A DNA stretch of 64,000 nucleotides, from assembly GCF_018812025.1 (NCBI RefSeq), contig NC_063049.1:17549258-17613257 (forward strand). Direction: 5' to 3'. This stretch comes from Megalobrama amblycephala. Its lineage: Eukaryota; Chordata; Actinopteri; Cypriniformes; Xenocyprididae. Below are positions 32,201 through 44,049 of the stretch, one piece after another. Below the pieces are notes generated by a model. The model was not told the origin of the DNA, did not search any database, and saw nothing but the letters and a program-made list of their open reading frames with translations. Numbering within the stretch: position 1 is the first letter of the stretch; each line of letters starts with the position of its first letter. The position numbers and the translations under genes were made by a program.

Positions 32201-33590
32201 AGAACTGATGGAAAACTTGCACTTTTGAAAAAATATTGACCAGTTATGGCGAATATGAAATAAAACTAAGCAAGAGAATACAATATATAAAAAGCATCTC
32301 TGAATATTTCCAAATAAAGAAAGTGCTATATATCAATCTTTGAGGTCTAAACTGTATAGTGTAACTGAGTACTGGGGATTTTGCTAATGGACAGCAGGGG
32401 GCTCCTGACTTCCAGTGTCAGCCTCTAGGGCCACGCTAATCTTAAACATGAGATACATCTTTAAACAGTGATAATTTTCAATTACATCATTTTCATGGCT
32501 CCTATCTTTAAAAAAACCCATAACAAATCATCAAAAACTTCAGGCAAGTGATTGTGCAGATGCTTCACTTGCTTTTGGTGTTGTGACACATTAAGATGTT
32601 TGATTAGAATGAATGAAGGCCCTGCACACTGATTTTAGATCAAAGTACCTAAACAATAAATTAAATCATTTTTATAAAGCATAGCACATGCAATCAAGGG
32701 CACTCCACTGGTTCAGTTGCTTCCTAAATCCCAGTGTTTGTTTTGTGTTGTTGGCTCGTGCACAACTCGCTGCAAAAAAACGTCAGTCCCAAGAGTCTTC
32801 CTTAGTGCCTAGAGATAACAGATTGAGCGTTAAAGGCATGAAGCTCCGGAGGCGTATGGGGGAAGTAGGGCATGGCAACTGTGAGGGTGTTTCATACACG
32901 TCATCTCCTACTGAAAGAGTACGAGGTCTAGAACTGCACAAGCTCTTTAGTATGACATTTAGATCAAAGCAACACAATTTAGCTAATGAGCTAACCAATC
33001 ATAAGCAGAACCTTAAATCTGACTGGTCTCCTTTACAAAAAATGAGGATGTTAGCCATGAAAATGCCTGCTGTTAAATTCAAAACGGAACCAAAAAAAAA
33101 AAAAAAAGAAGGTAAGCAAACCTTGCAATTGTCAGATTTTGCTGATTTGGCATGTTGTGGACACGTAAACTTGGGAAACAGTTCTGGACATTTTCTGTTT
33201 TCTCCCTACTTGAGTAGATATTCTACTTGCCTAAATAAAAAATAGCTTCCTCAGGGTGTTGCCAAGATGGCTGCCGAATGAACCAATTTGCATTAAAGGG
33301 ACTTTGCTAGTTCGGCAGGACTGTGAACTGGTAAAGTGCTTCACTGAACTGTGAGATGTCTTACCAAGCGTATCCTTCAGGTTCTTCACAAGTGAGGTTT
33401 TCTTTAGACTGTTCTTGCGCTCCACGTAATTAGAGGGGACGTAGCCGGTGCGGTTGGATGCGTTGCGAACTCTCCACCAGGTCTTGGAATCATCCAGCAA
33501 CCACAGGCGCTCGTTCTTCCGGATGTCCAGTTCCTGGTCTTGCTGAGCTGTGTAGTCCCACTTGGCTATAACAATCACCTCCTCTGTCAT
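18518..33590 (-). CDS. nck2: NCK2 adaptor protein (SH3-SH3-SH3-SH2), three coding exons
   Basis: Exons 33590-33365, 21567-20777 and 18712-18518 join in phases 1 and 0 to 403 residues. NCK2 is a cytoplasmic adaptor. Its three SH3 domains bind proline-rich partners such as WASP and PAK family proteins, and its SH2 domain binds phosphotyrosine, linking receptors to actin. Domains seen: SH3-1 about 4-60 ([29 protein letters not shown]), SH3-2 about 118-174 ([21 protein letters not shown]), SH3-3 about 217-273 (ALYPFSS-type [24 protein letters not shown]) and SH2 about 308-401 ([20 protein letters not shown] with Arg334, HFKVQL). [20 protein letters not shown] and [13 protein letters not shown] are NCK2-like rather than NCK1-like. 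It is longer than the 380-residue mammalian protein because of linkers, including a Gly7 run near 106-112. Paralogue a or b is not resolved. Confidence 0.96.
18713..20776 (-). other. nck2: nck2 intron between SH2 exons
   Basis: 2,064 bp, GTAAGT to TTTCCAG. It contains a degenerate Tc1-like transposon (19119-20203) and a (TA)n run at 20205-20234; the rest is AT-rich without features. Confidence 0.93.
19119..20203 (-). mobile_element. degenerate Tc1-like transposon
   Basis: Inverted ends CAGTTGCAATCA and TGATGATGCAACTG border long inverted arms: 19150-19350 against 19985-20200, e.g. CTGGCTCTAAACTTGCGTGT versus its inverse. Minus-strand peptide pieces such as [14 protein letters not shown] and [12 protein letters not shown] match the region around the DE and HGGGSVMVWG motifs of Tc1 transposases. 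Frame breaks make it inactive. Confidence 0.8.
20777..21567 (-). CDS. nck2: nck2 second coding exon: SH3-2, SH3-3 and start of SH2
   Basis: 791 bases between CCTCTCAG|GCCTGG (acceptor, 21568) and TCATCG|GTAAGT (donor, 20776). It completes the Gly codon split with the first exon. It encodes linker 1 with the glycine run, SH3-2, a ~40-residue Gly/Ser linker, SH3-3, a linker, and the SH2 domain through FLIRDSESS. Open frames on the opposite strand here are shadows caused by GC-rich coding sequence. Confidence 0.96.
21632..22163. mobile_element. hAT-type miniature element
   Basis: TAGGGGTGTAACGGTAC at the left and GTACCGTTACACCCCTA at the right. Flanks GTCAAAAC and TTCAAAAC agree at 7 of 8 bases, an almost intact 8-bp duplication. 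It begins only 64 bp from the nck2 exon at 21567. Confidence 0.85.
22917..23132. mobile_element. hAT-type fragment
   Basis: Starts TAGAGATAAATTGGTATGAA and ends ACCGTTTCATCCCTA. Flanking TTAATAAC and TTAATAAT match at 7 of 8 bases. Internal sequence is AT-rich and non-coding. Confidence 0.65.
23181..23669. mobile_element. hAT-type miniature element with perfect 8-bp duplication
   Basis: TAGAGTTGTCAAATGTACTG at the left and CAGTACTTCTGACAAATCTA at the right, with ATATAGGA on both sides (23173-23180, 23670-23677). Inner arms around 23385-23450 also form a palindrome on CAGGCGTCT. Confidence 0.9.
24366..26970 (+). mobile_element. THAP-like (Kolobok-type) element remnant, split by a hAT element
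   Basis: Flanking the hAT insert are pieces that read [20 protein letters not shown] (24564 on) and [19 protein letters not shown] sense (about 26185-26240, with a frame change). Cysteines of the C-x4-C type and the FAPDCF phrase suggest a THAP zinc-finger-like domain. CATTTGCAT...CACAGGCCCC(A/G)CCCAC at the left and CATTTGCATT...GGACACACACAAAAA at the right recur in the copies at 53607-54789 and 60006-61350. The left boundary is unclear. Confidence 0.5.
24688..26152. mobile_element. hAT element inserted in the THAP-like remnant
   Basis: Starts CAGTGTTGGGCACGTTACTT and ends GCCGTTATTCCCATCACTG. GCCCCCAC stands at both sides (24680-24687, 26153-26160), a perfect 8-bp duplication. Ends are rich in GTTACT/AGTAAC words. 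1,465 bp with no intact transposase, so non-autonomous. Confidence 0.92.
26971..27488. other. nck2: intronic non-coding stretch
   Basis: Nothing recognised. A single hAT-like start, TAGGGATGGGCTTAAGTACC, lies at about 27336 without a matching end. Confidence 0.4.
27490..28000. mobile_element. inverted-repeat MITE (CCCTGTTTACACCTGG family)
   Basis: ACCCTGTTTACACCTGGTTT at the left and TCCAGGTGTAAACAGGG at the right, with inner pairs GATGTGTTTTGGGCAATCAG and its approximate inverse near 27958-27985. A target duplication is not obvious. Open frames in both directions are by-products. Confidence 0.72.
28001..31245. other. nck2: intronic non-coding DNA
   Basis: No gene recognised. A hAT-like end (CTATTCAACTGGCGGCCTGC, about 29498) suggests a decayed element near 29490-29760. 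The rest, including frames of 131 and 72 codons, has no coding character. Confidence 0.4.
31246..31499. mobile_element. 254-bp hAT-type palindromic MITE
   Basis: Starts TAGGGCTGGGCGATGTATCG and ends CGATACATCGCCCAGCCCTA. The arms are perfect inverted copies over about 85 bp (through GCTTTACTGAAG and CGGTAATCAGGG). GTGGATGG flanks both ends (31238-31245, 31500-31507). This is a very young copy. Confidence 0.95.
31516..31945. mobile_element. TTAA-type MITE (AGGGTTAGTTCA family)
   Basis: AGGGTTAGTTCATCCAAAAA to TTTTTGGGTGAACTACCCG, flanked by TTAA (31512-31515, 31946-31949). It starts within 10 bp of the hAT MITE. Confidence 0.82.
31950..33364. other. nck2: intronic DNA before the first coding exon
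   Basis: No element ends and no exon seen. A long plus-strand frame at 32688-33245 ends in a poly-A driven lysine run and looks like chance. Confidence 0.5.
33365..33590 (-). CDS. nck2: nck2 first coding exon: start codon and SH3-1
   Basis: ATG at 33590-33588, then 75 codons plus one base. The donor is G|GTAAGA at 33365/33364. It encodes the whole first SH3 domain and the [14 protein letters not shown] linker. The start is the family start (MTEEV), and a splice site lies 16 bases upstream. Confidence 0.96.
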
Positions 33591-33606
33591 CTTTCATCGA
33601 GTCCCA
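33591..33606 (-). other. nck2: nck2 5' untranslated end of the coding exon, with splice acceptor
   Basis: On the minus strand a long CT-rich tract and TTGGCAG (33607 onward) precede 16 bases and the ATG. This is a strong 3' splice site, so an upstream non-coding exon exists somewhere above 33606. Confidence 0.7.
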
Positions 33607-36117
33607 CTGCCAAGAGAGAGAGAGAGAAAGAAATAAAATATGGCAGAAGAGCTAACTCCATATACTGACCAAATATAACATTCATTAAGTTCCAAGGAAA
33701 ATGTACAGATAAGATTGAAAACCCTTACATAGGTCTGGACAATCTCTTGCAGCAAGACAGTAAGTCAAGCCTCTATGACAAATGCATGACTCAGACAAGA
33801 GACAGACATGATTACATATGCTCTATTTAACACATCTTAATCGGCAGGTGAGCTCACACTCCCTCCAGCCAACCCATATACCAGAGGGAGGGAGGGCGGG
33901 AAGAGCAGGAGAAAAGACATGACAGACTGGAGGAGTCAAGAATCAAAAGGGAGTTTGGATGATACAGAAATACTTTAGTTTAACAGAAAATGACACAAAT
34001 AGCAAGTCATTTACAGGTTCATTTCCCTGAAAAGTGTAAACACTTTGGCTTTGTGGTGCAATCAAAACATTGCTCTGTTTGAGAATCCCAAACAGTGTTT
34101 CCCATACAATGATGTAACTCGCCAAAGTACAATTAATTGTTGGAGAAATTAACTAGCTAGTCACAACCGTTTCCTGAAATTGTAGTAACTTCGAACCATC
34201 TGTTCAAATCACGTTCACTTCTTTCATTCTCTTGACAAACTAAGTCACAGAATGAAATGTATATATATAAAATGAAAGTATTTGTGTATTTAAGTCCATT
34301 TATAAGCACAGGTCAAGAACTGTAGTTCCAACCACATGACTTTGTGATGCTATTTTCAAATATTAATATAAAAAAAAAAAAGGTAGAATTGCTGAACTAT
34401 GTTGCTAATGATGGAACTTGTGACCATAGTTGGCCAACAATGCTTTTGCCAGCTTGATACACCAACAGAAGCTAGCAGACAAGGTAAACTTGTTTGATAA
34501 CATTATTTTTTATAATTTTTATTCAAATTTATTGACATTAGCGGAAAAAAATGACACATCACCTCAAGTTTAGATGCGATAAATCGTGATAAACTGATTG
34601 ACAATATTAAGATCAGAAAACAATAACCATACATGCTTGGATATTTGGCTCCCTTTGACTAACAAGGTACAAATTCTTACTTTGGTGAATATAATTCTTC
34701 ATTTGATTCCAACAGTAACATGTATGCATTATATCACATTATGGCATTATATCAGACAGCATGTTCTGTTCTGTTCTGTTCAGTCTTGACCATTAAAAAC
34801 CCATATTGGTTGACCGCTAAAAATGATATGCATGCTCATTCCATTAAACAGTGAGACCGGATATATCTAAATATACTGTAGCTAACAACAGCACTGACAA
34901 GCCTAAAAAACAAAGCAAACAATGAATCTGAAAAGAGAGTGTGAGTACTAAAAGCAAGTGATAAAGGGAAAGCGATATAGGCAGAAAAGGGTTTTTTTCT
35001 CTCAGAGTCGCAAAGGTTAAGCCACTTAATCCATGCCATTGGTCTCATTAAATAAAGAGCTAAACCTTCAAACAGAAAAGCCATTAAAAATGACTGAGAC
35101 TGTCAAAGGCTGAGCAGAAGTTTTCAAAATACATGGAGTGTTCTTGTTCCTCTGAGCAAAATGACAGAAATGATAGTAGGCAATTGCTAAACCCATAAAT
35201 GAATAAGTAGGCGGGTTTATTGGCATGGCCAATTTTAAACGGCTTGCCTGAGACGTGAGAGAGAGAGTTGCCGAAGGATTAAATATGCACTGAATAGTAA
35301 TGGTCTGATTAAGTATTGATGGTGTTTCAGGAAAGCGCACTTAAAGCTCTGTGCTCCTACTGAGAGAGGCTTCAGGCACGGCCAGTCAAATGCACAACCA
35401 TTAGAAGGAAAGGGCAGACCCAGTGAGTTTGAGAGTGTATGCGCATGTGGGTGTGTATGTGTGAGCAACAGCTTTCATTTCACGCTTTGCCTACAATGCA
35501 CAAGTGATGCAGATCCCATAAGCAAAGCTTTCTGGTTTCTAACTGCTGTTGTGAGTCTATTCTTTTCTACACTTTTACCAAACTACCTAGTTAGTCCTTT
35601 AGTGTTTGTTTACAAATGTTATTCTCCTGGTACACTTACAGGGTTATCATGAAAGCAATAAGACCCTAGACTGAGCCTCAGGCAGCACACCAACTGACCA
35701 CCCACACAACGTCCACTGACCGTCTGATGCATATTGCATACAAAACTTGCAAGTACTGCACAATTGTTCAAACTGCACATAAAAACAAAACAAATTGTGG
35801 TTCAGGTGGTCTCTTTCCATCTAAATGGGAGGTTCTTGGCAAGAATAAGCTGCAATGTGGACCAGACCTTATGCCCAAGTCTGGCTACACAAGACTAATT
35901 TGAACTGTGAATTATGGGCTTAAAACTCAAATGCAGATAAACACACCATGCTCTGAGGGTTCAGTTTACCATGTCATTTGATAAAAAAAAAATAAAAAAT
36001 AAAAAACTATTGTCATATCATATACATACAGAAACTCAAAGGTCTTCACTACAACCTGTCAAAATCGAAGTTAGGTTTAACTTAAAGAAATTGTGACAGA
36101 AACACAGTAGAATGTTT

Positions 36118-36153
<36 letters not shown>

Positions 36154-37520
36154 TTATTAAATTGTTAATTTTTTTGCCTTCAATAGATTACCATCTTTTT
36201 TGATAATAAATTTGTATCAAATCATAAATCTAGAAGAAGAAAAACAACAAAATTCTGAAAAAAATTCATAGGGTCTTATTATTTAAAAATAAATAAATAA
36301 TTAAATTGTTGATGTTTTATGAATTCAATTGATTAGACATGATATTTAATTAAAAATTTTATTAAACCATTAAAACAGAATCAAGAAAATGCTAAACTGA
36401 AAACATAAAACAAAAATAAAACAATTTGGGAAAAAAATAAAATGGATTTCACAGAGCCCTAAAAATTTATTTTTTCTTTTCGTTAAACTTTTTATAAATT
36501 ATTTTGTATATTTTTTTTGTGATTTCAATTAATTAGACTTTTTTTTAAATTACTAACATTTAATTTAAACATTAAAACAGATTACACAAAAATAAAAATA
36601 AAAAATAAAAAAAATTCACAAGGCCCTATTCTACCTTTGTTTTATTTCTTTAATGAGGCGGCAATTCTAATATTAACACCCATCACACCTCATCACATAA
36701 CTCTAAGTGACGCCTTCCACACACAATTATGCCACATAAAGGATTTCATTACCTCTGGTGAGATGAGTATCCGTGCTGGCTGTATTTCATAAATGCAAAT
36801 ATGGCAGCTCAAAGGCAGAGCTCGTTTTCTTTAAAAGTGGTCGTTAAATGACAGTTCAATTAGGAAAGAGGCTGGCTAAGACAGCGCAGCAGCTGGATAG
36901 AAATGTCCCCACGCTTTAAATCAGTCATTCCATTTTGCTGGCTCCGAGCTTCAGGTTCAGAAGGTTACCAGAAGTGTGACCTCACTCGTCATGTTTCAGT
37001 ACAGGGTGGGAAAGAGAGCCACGGGGTACGAGGAGCTGCTAAACGAGATTCTCTATCATGCAAACAGAGGGGAGGAAAGGAGATAAAGGCGGGAAGAGCA
37101 GGCCAAAGCTTGTCACTGAACATGGTCAAAGAATGCAGACAGGTAGAGAGGGAAAGATGGAATTGACATTGTCAATTGAATTGCCAATACTAAAATGAGT
37201 ATAAATGATTTGGTAACGTTAGGGCTGTGACGGTCGGCATGACAACCGTGAAGTTGCCACCGCGGTCGTGGAGTGTCACCAGCGGTAGTGTGACGTATAT
37301 AAATGTGACCCGCTCTGGCGAAATGTTGCAGAAGTCGCAACGTTCTATTTTAAGATATGGGCCGATAATGTGGAAAAACGATGAAAAAATGTTTTTTTTT
37401 TTTTTTAAAGCTAATTTCAAAGAACAGATCATTGAGTAAAGGTATTTAAATGGCTATTAAATTTGACATGGTTTTACTAAATTCGCTGGAAATGAACTTC
37501 TCAACTCCTCTCATCACTTA
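33607..37520. other. probable nck2 upstream intron, AT-rich
   Basis: No coding exon recognised. It holds an A run at 34371-34381, a (TAA)n run at 36120-36150, and a decayed A/T-rich block at 36160-36640. A hAT-like end (TAGGGCTGTGACGGTCGGCA) lies at 37222, and the same end inverted lies near 57670, inside another element. Confidence 0.45.
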
Positions 37521-37872
37521 CGCTGCATTCACACGGGGCGCCGGCGTTAACGCTTCTCATTTACTTTGAATGGGTGACGTCATGCGTTGCCGAACTGAAT
37601 TGTGGGTTCCGTCGCGTTGCTTCGCTCACGTTGCAAGCGGCAGAAGTTGAAGATCAACTTTTCAACTTCTCAACTTTTAAAGCGCCAATGCAGGCGTCAT
37701 CCAATTAGATGGCCCTATGCAAATTCCCTAGAACAGTCGCTAGCCAACTGCGTTCGTGCAATCACCGGAAAGTAATGTGAGTGGCTGTAATCACTATAAC
37801 GGTCGCATCAACACAAGCTTCAGACACGCCCTCCGTCAAGCGTTGACACTGACGCCCCGTGTAAATGCAGCG
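37521..37872. mobile_element. Harbinger-type MITE with TTA duplication
   Basis: CGCTGCATTCACACGGGGCG at the left and CGCCCCGTGTAAATGCAGCG at the right, with TTA on both sides (37518-37520, 37873-37875). A 3-bp TTA/TAA duplication is characteristic of PIF/Harbinger elements. 352 bp, GC-rich against an AT-rich background. Confidence 0.85.
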
Positions 37873-38162
37873 TTATTTCCCGGTATCCCCTGAAACGTCA
37901 CTATCTCTGCTCTCCACATATGGTGTTACACGTTGTATAGAACCAATCAAAAAGCTTAGAAATGTAAACACACTGACATAAACGCTGATTTTATCAATGG
38001 GAAGCCCCGTTACGACTGACAGACACACGATTGGTCCAGCCATCCTCCTGTCAGACTAGCGCACGCTGGTATCTCCGTTATGAATTTGTTACACTGTTAT
38101 TGTCAACTAGCCTACACAAAGATATGATTGCATAGGCTAGCATTATTTGTTCTCTCTTAGCT

Positions 38163-40430
<2,268 letters not shown>

Positions 40431-41700
40431 ACAGCACTTTTGTTTCATCCATCTAATGTGAGCATAAGTATTGCGACAATTTAACTTAAAGCAAATGTAC
40501 AAGTTTAAAAGCTAGTATTAGTTGCAAATCCCTTGCATGCATTCACAGCAGTGAGTCTACGACCCATAGAACCATCACCAGACTCTTGGATTCATCCTTT
40601 GAAATGCTTTTCCAAGCCTTTAATGCCACCATTTTCAACTGTTGTTTATTTTGGAGAGTTTCTGCCATTAGTTTACTCTTCAGCTGGTGAAATGCATGTT
40701 CAGTAGGTTTTAAATCTGGAGATTGGTTTGGCCAATCTAAGACTTTTTCTTTCCCCCCAACTCCTTGACTGAGTTGGCAGAGTATTTTGGATCACTGTCC
40801 TTCCAATATGAAACACTTCCCAGTGAGTCTGGTGGCATTTTCTTGAACATTGGTAGCCAAGATTGTTTTGTACACTTCTGAATTCATTCGGTTGCTGCCA
40901 CAGTTCATTAAGTCATCAATAAAGATGAGTGAGCCTGTTACAGAGGCAGCCATGCATGCCCATGCCATGACATACTTCCTCCATGCTTTAACGATGAAGT
41001 TGTATGCTGTGGATCATTTGCAGTTACCTTTTTCTTCTCCACACTTTTGCGTTCCCATCACTTTGATAAAAGGTTAATCTTTTTCTCGTCTGTCCATAAA
41101 ACTCTGTTCCATCTTGCTGTGTGGCCTCTGTAATTCTGCTGTTGAAGTCTACTGTGAACAGTAGATTGAGAGACATCACCCCAACTTTCTAGAAGTTTCA
41201 CAGCTTTTATGATTTGTTTGTCATCAACTGCTGTTGTTCTCAGCTGACCTAGTCAATGTCGGTTGCTGAACTCGACAGTGATTTCTTCCTTTTTCAGTAT
41301 ATCTCAAACTGTTGATTGGGCTATGCCCAATGTTTGTGCTATAGCTCTAACCGAGTTCCTCTTTTCTTTTAGCATACAAATTGCTTGCTTTTCTCTGAAA
41401 ATCAGCTCCTTCATCTTCATCCTGGCTTATGTATGTTGTCACCAAACACAAGACTCAGAATGCAGAAGCAATGTAATATGAATGATACTACAAATTCCCT
41501 GCCTTTAATATGTGAATAATTAATGCAACAGGACACAACTGATCATTTAGAAACACCTGTGAGCCAATTGTCCCAATATTTATCACATTAGATAGAGGGA
41601 TGCAACTCTTCTTATTTGGTAAAACATGTATATACTTTTGCCTCATATTTTAATCAGAGAAATTTTGTCTTACTGTCCCAATACTATGGAGGGCACTGTG
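40431..41700 (-). mobile_element. degenerate Tc1/mariner-type transposon
   Basis: Minus-strand pieces read FREKQAICMLKEKRNSVRAI and AQTLGIAQSTV (helix-turn-helix), then ESWGDVSQSTVHSRLQQQNY, then WNRVLWTDEKKINL with the first catalytic aspartate, and SLKHGGSMSWHGHAW. All are Tc1-family features in the right order. The right end CATAGTATTGGGACAGTAAG (read inverted, ending CAGTGCCCTCC outward) matches Tc1-like termini; a decayed counterpart is near 40470. Stops and frame breaks throughout. Confidence 0.82.
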
Positions 41701-41704
41701 TGTG

Positions 41705-41990
41705 TTTTCGTGATTTATGAGGACACAAATTTTTATAATGATATGGGTATTACACTGGTATTACCATGTAAACATGAAATATGAGGACATTTCACGAGTC
41801 CTCATTTTTAAAACAGCTTTAAAAACATACTAAACAATGTTTTATTAAAAATGTAAAAATGCAGAATGTTTTCTGTGATGGGTTTAGGGGTAGGGGTAAT
41901 GTAGGAGGATAGAATGTACAGTTTGTACAGTATAAAAACCATTACGCCTATGGAATGTCCTCACTTTGATAGCAAAACATTTCTTTTAGA
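41705..41990. repeat. dispersed repeat (GAGGACACAAA...AATGTCCTCA family)
   Basis: GTGATTTATGAGGACACAAA at the left and TGGAATGTCCTCACTTTGAT at the right form imperfect inverted ends around GGTTTAGGGGTAGGGGTAAT. It resembles a common fish MITE; exact termini are unclear. Confidence 0.5.
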
Positions 41991-42024
41991 GAAAAGCCTA
42001 TCTAGGCACCAGAGATGCTGCTAT

Positions 42025-42150
42025 AATCTGCTAAAAACATGCTAGCAGCATGCTAAGGGTGTTAGCAACATGCTAATCATGTTAACATCTTGCTAAAAAC
42101 ATCCTAGCAGGACGGTAATTATATTAGCATCATGCTAATCAAGAGTGCCG
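42025..42150. repeat. ATGCTAGCA-type minisatellite
   Basis: Degenerate tandem array of CATGCTA(A/G) units (AACATGCTAGCAGCATGCTA, AGCAACATGCTAATCATG), frequent in fish introns. Confidence 0.75.
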
Positions 42151-43972
42151 AGTTTTGCCACTGCAAGCACCATTCACATTTTCTTCAGGAAATGTACATT
42201 CTAGTCTCTATGCACAATGCATATTTTTTTTGTTTATTTTGAAATCATGCTTTTTGTACTGCCAAATAAAAGAAAGTCAAAGTCAAGTCATTCTCTTTAA
42301 TGTCTTAATTGTCTGTACTAGAAAGCGATAAGATGACAAAAATGGTTAACAAATGGAAAACTTTGCTTCAGTTTCCTGCTGAGAAAAGAAAGAAAGAAAG
42401 AATAAGAACAAGGAGAAAGAGAGCACAAGAGGATGCAAGAAAGAGGATGTTATAGATGTAGCCTTACTTTCCCAAAATCCAGCTGGCCTGGCCTTCCCCC
42501 TCAAGTGGGAATTTTGAGTGAGAATTAAAGAAAGGGCTCTGTCCAGCTGAATCAGCACTCTATATAGACTCTCTCGAGCTCTTTACACAGCATAAAACAC
42601 TGGGAAGAGTGGAAAAGAGGGAGCACAAGGAAAAAGAGGGGGAAAAAAGAAGGCCCACCAAGTACAGAGGTTAAGAATGAATCTACCAGTCATCTATTTT
42701 ACGCTTTCCTGACCTCTTTTGGATTCCTGTCATGTCTGTAGCAACAGTGGACTGCCTCATTCATCTTCCCTTCAGCAAACATCTCTGGCACTAATACAGC
42801 CGCATTCAGAACCGTCCAAACAGGCTCAAGAATTAAGCTAATGTGGTGGAGTTTGGAGAAGGGGGCCGAGTAAATTTGGCCTGGTATGAAAGAGTTAAAA
42901 ACTTTAAAAGGCAAGGATGTGTGTTTTCCCATTGCTGGTGTTAATGATTAGTCTGAACCAGCAGTAAACTCAACGCACACCTCTACCAGCGAATGAACTT
43001 TCACGCACACCGACCGGGCTGTTCTGATCTCACTAACACAAGAAATTACATCATACAACAGTGAGAAATGGACAAGCAGCTTAAAATAGAAAGTGGCGAG
43101 AAGGAATCAAGTTTGACAGTGACATGGTTTTCAAACCGGTTATTTGTGAAAATGAGAGACTAGGAAGATGATGAAACGGCAGTAGACTGTTAACAGTAGT
43201 TATGCTAAAGCATGACTTGAGATATTTTACACATAGACAAAGCAACTACTTCAATCTGCTCCCTGATGCATTCCAATATCTCCCAATATCTCCCAATATG
43301 AAAGCTATCTCAGGCTGTGCTGTGTAGTTGTAACCATCTCTTAGCTCTGTATCATGCTTGAAGGAAATTTTAGTCTTTATTTGCACTTTGGATATTGAGA
43401 GAGTACTTTGATTATGGTTGCACTTATTGTTTGCACTTAATAAGACTAAGAGAAAACAGTGTTATTCATTTTATTCATAATGTTTTAATTTCTATGATCA
43501 GTTTGTGGAAAGGAGTTCAGTCAGGAGGTCAAAAGTTGTAGAAGCTCATAAATCAGTACAGTTCCTAAGGTCTGAAAGAGACTCATGAAATCACGCAGGA
43601 GAGAAGCCAGTTGAGTTTGTTGCAAAACCTTTTACAGTGCTTGAGTATTATTGGCTTTTCCTGCATATGATAATTCAGAAAGCAGAACTGAAACGATATT
43701 CATTACTAGATGATTAGTTAAAACATTTCAAATGCACCTGCAGACTATTTCGTCATTGAGGATTTCTTAAAAATACTGTGTAAAAATCTCATCTCATTCT
43801 CATGAACGCAATCTCGTGTCTCGTCTCATGAGCTAACTGTCTCGTCACAGCCCTACCAACAGTTTGTAGGTTTGTACGCAGACCCTACAAAAACATACAA
43901 ATTCAAATTAATTCGCAACCAATTCTAGAAAATGTAAAAGTCACAAATTGTCATGAGAGTGTGTTTATCTTA
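42151..43972. other. non-coding stretch, nothing recognised
   Basis: No gene or element with clear ends. A TCACAGCCCTA hAT-like end occurs at about 43845 with TCTCGT-rich sequence before it. An (AAAG)n run is at 42383-42400. Confidence 0.4.
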
Positions 43973-44049
43973 CAGTATCAGCAAATCTGAGTTAAAATAC
44001 TATTTATTGATATATGATACTGTTCTAAAATTTTGATTGGTGTCCCACT

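Larger units (their letters stand above)
21568..33364 (-). other. nck2: nck2 intron between SH3-1 and SH3-2 exons
   Basis: 11,797 bp, GTAAGA to CCTCTCAG. It is filled with small transposons (listed separately) and unremarkable AT-rich DNA. No additional exon was recognised. Confidence 0.93.

Noticed and set aside
32688..33245. 185-codon plus-strand open frame next to the first nck2 coding exon
   Set aside because: No domain, no splice context, ends in a poly-A driven lysine run and overlaps intronic and partly antisense exon DNA; chance ORF.
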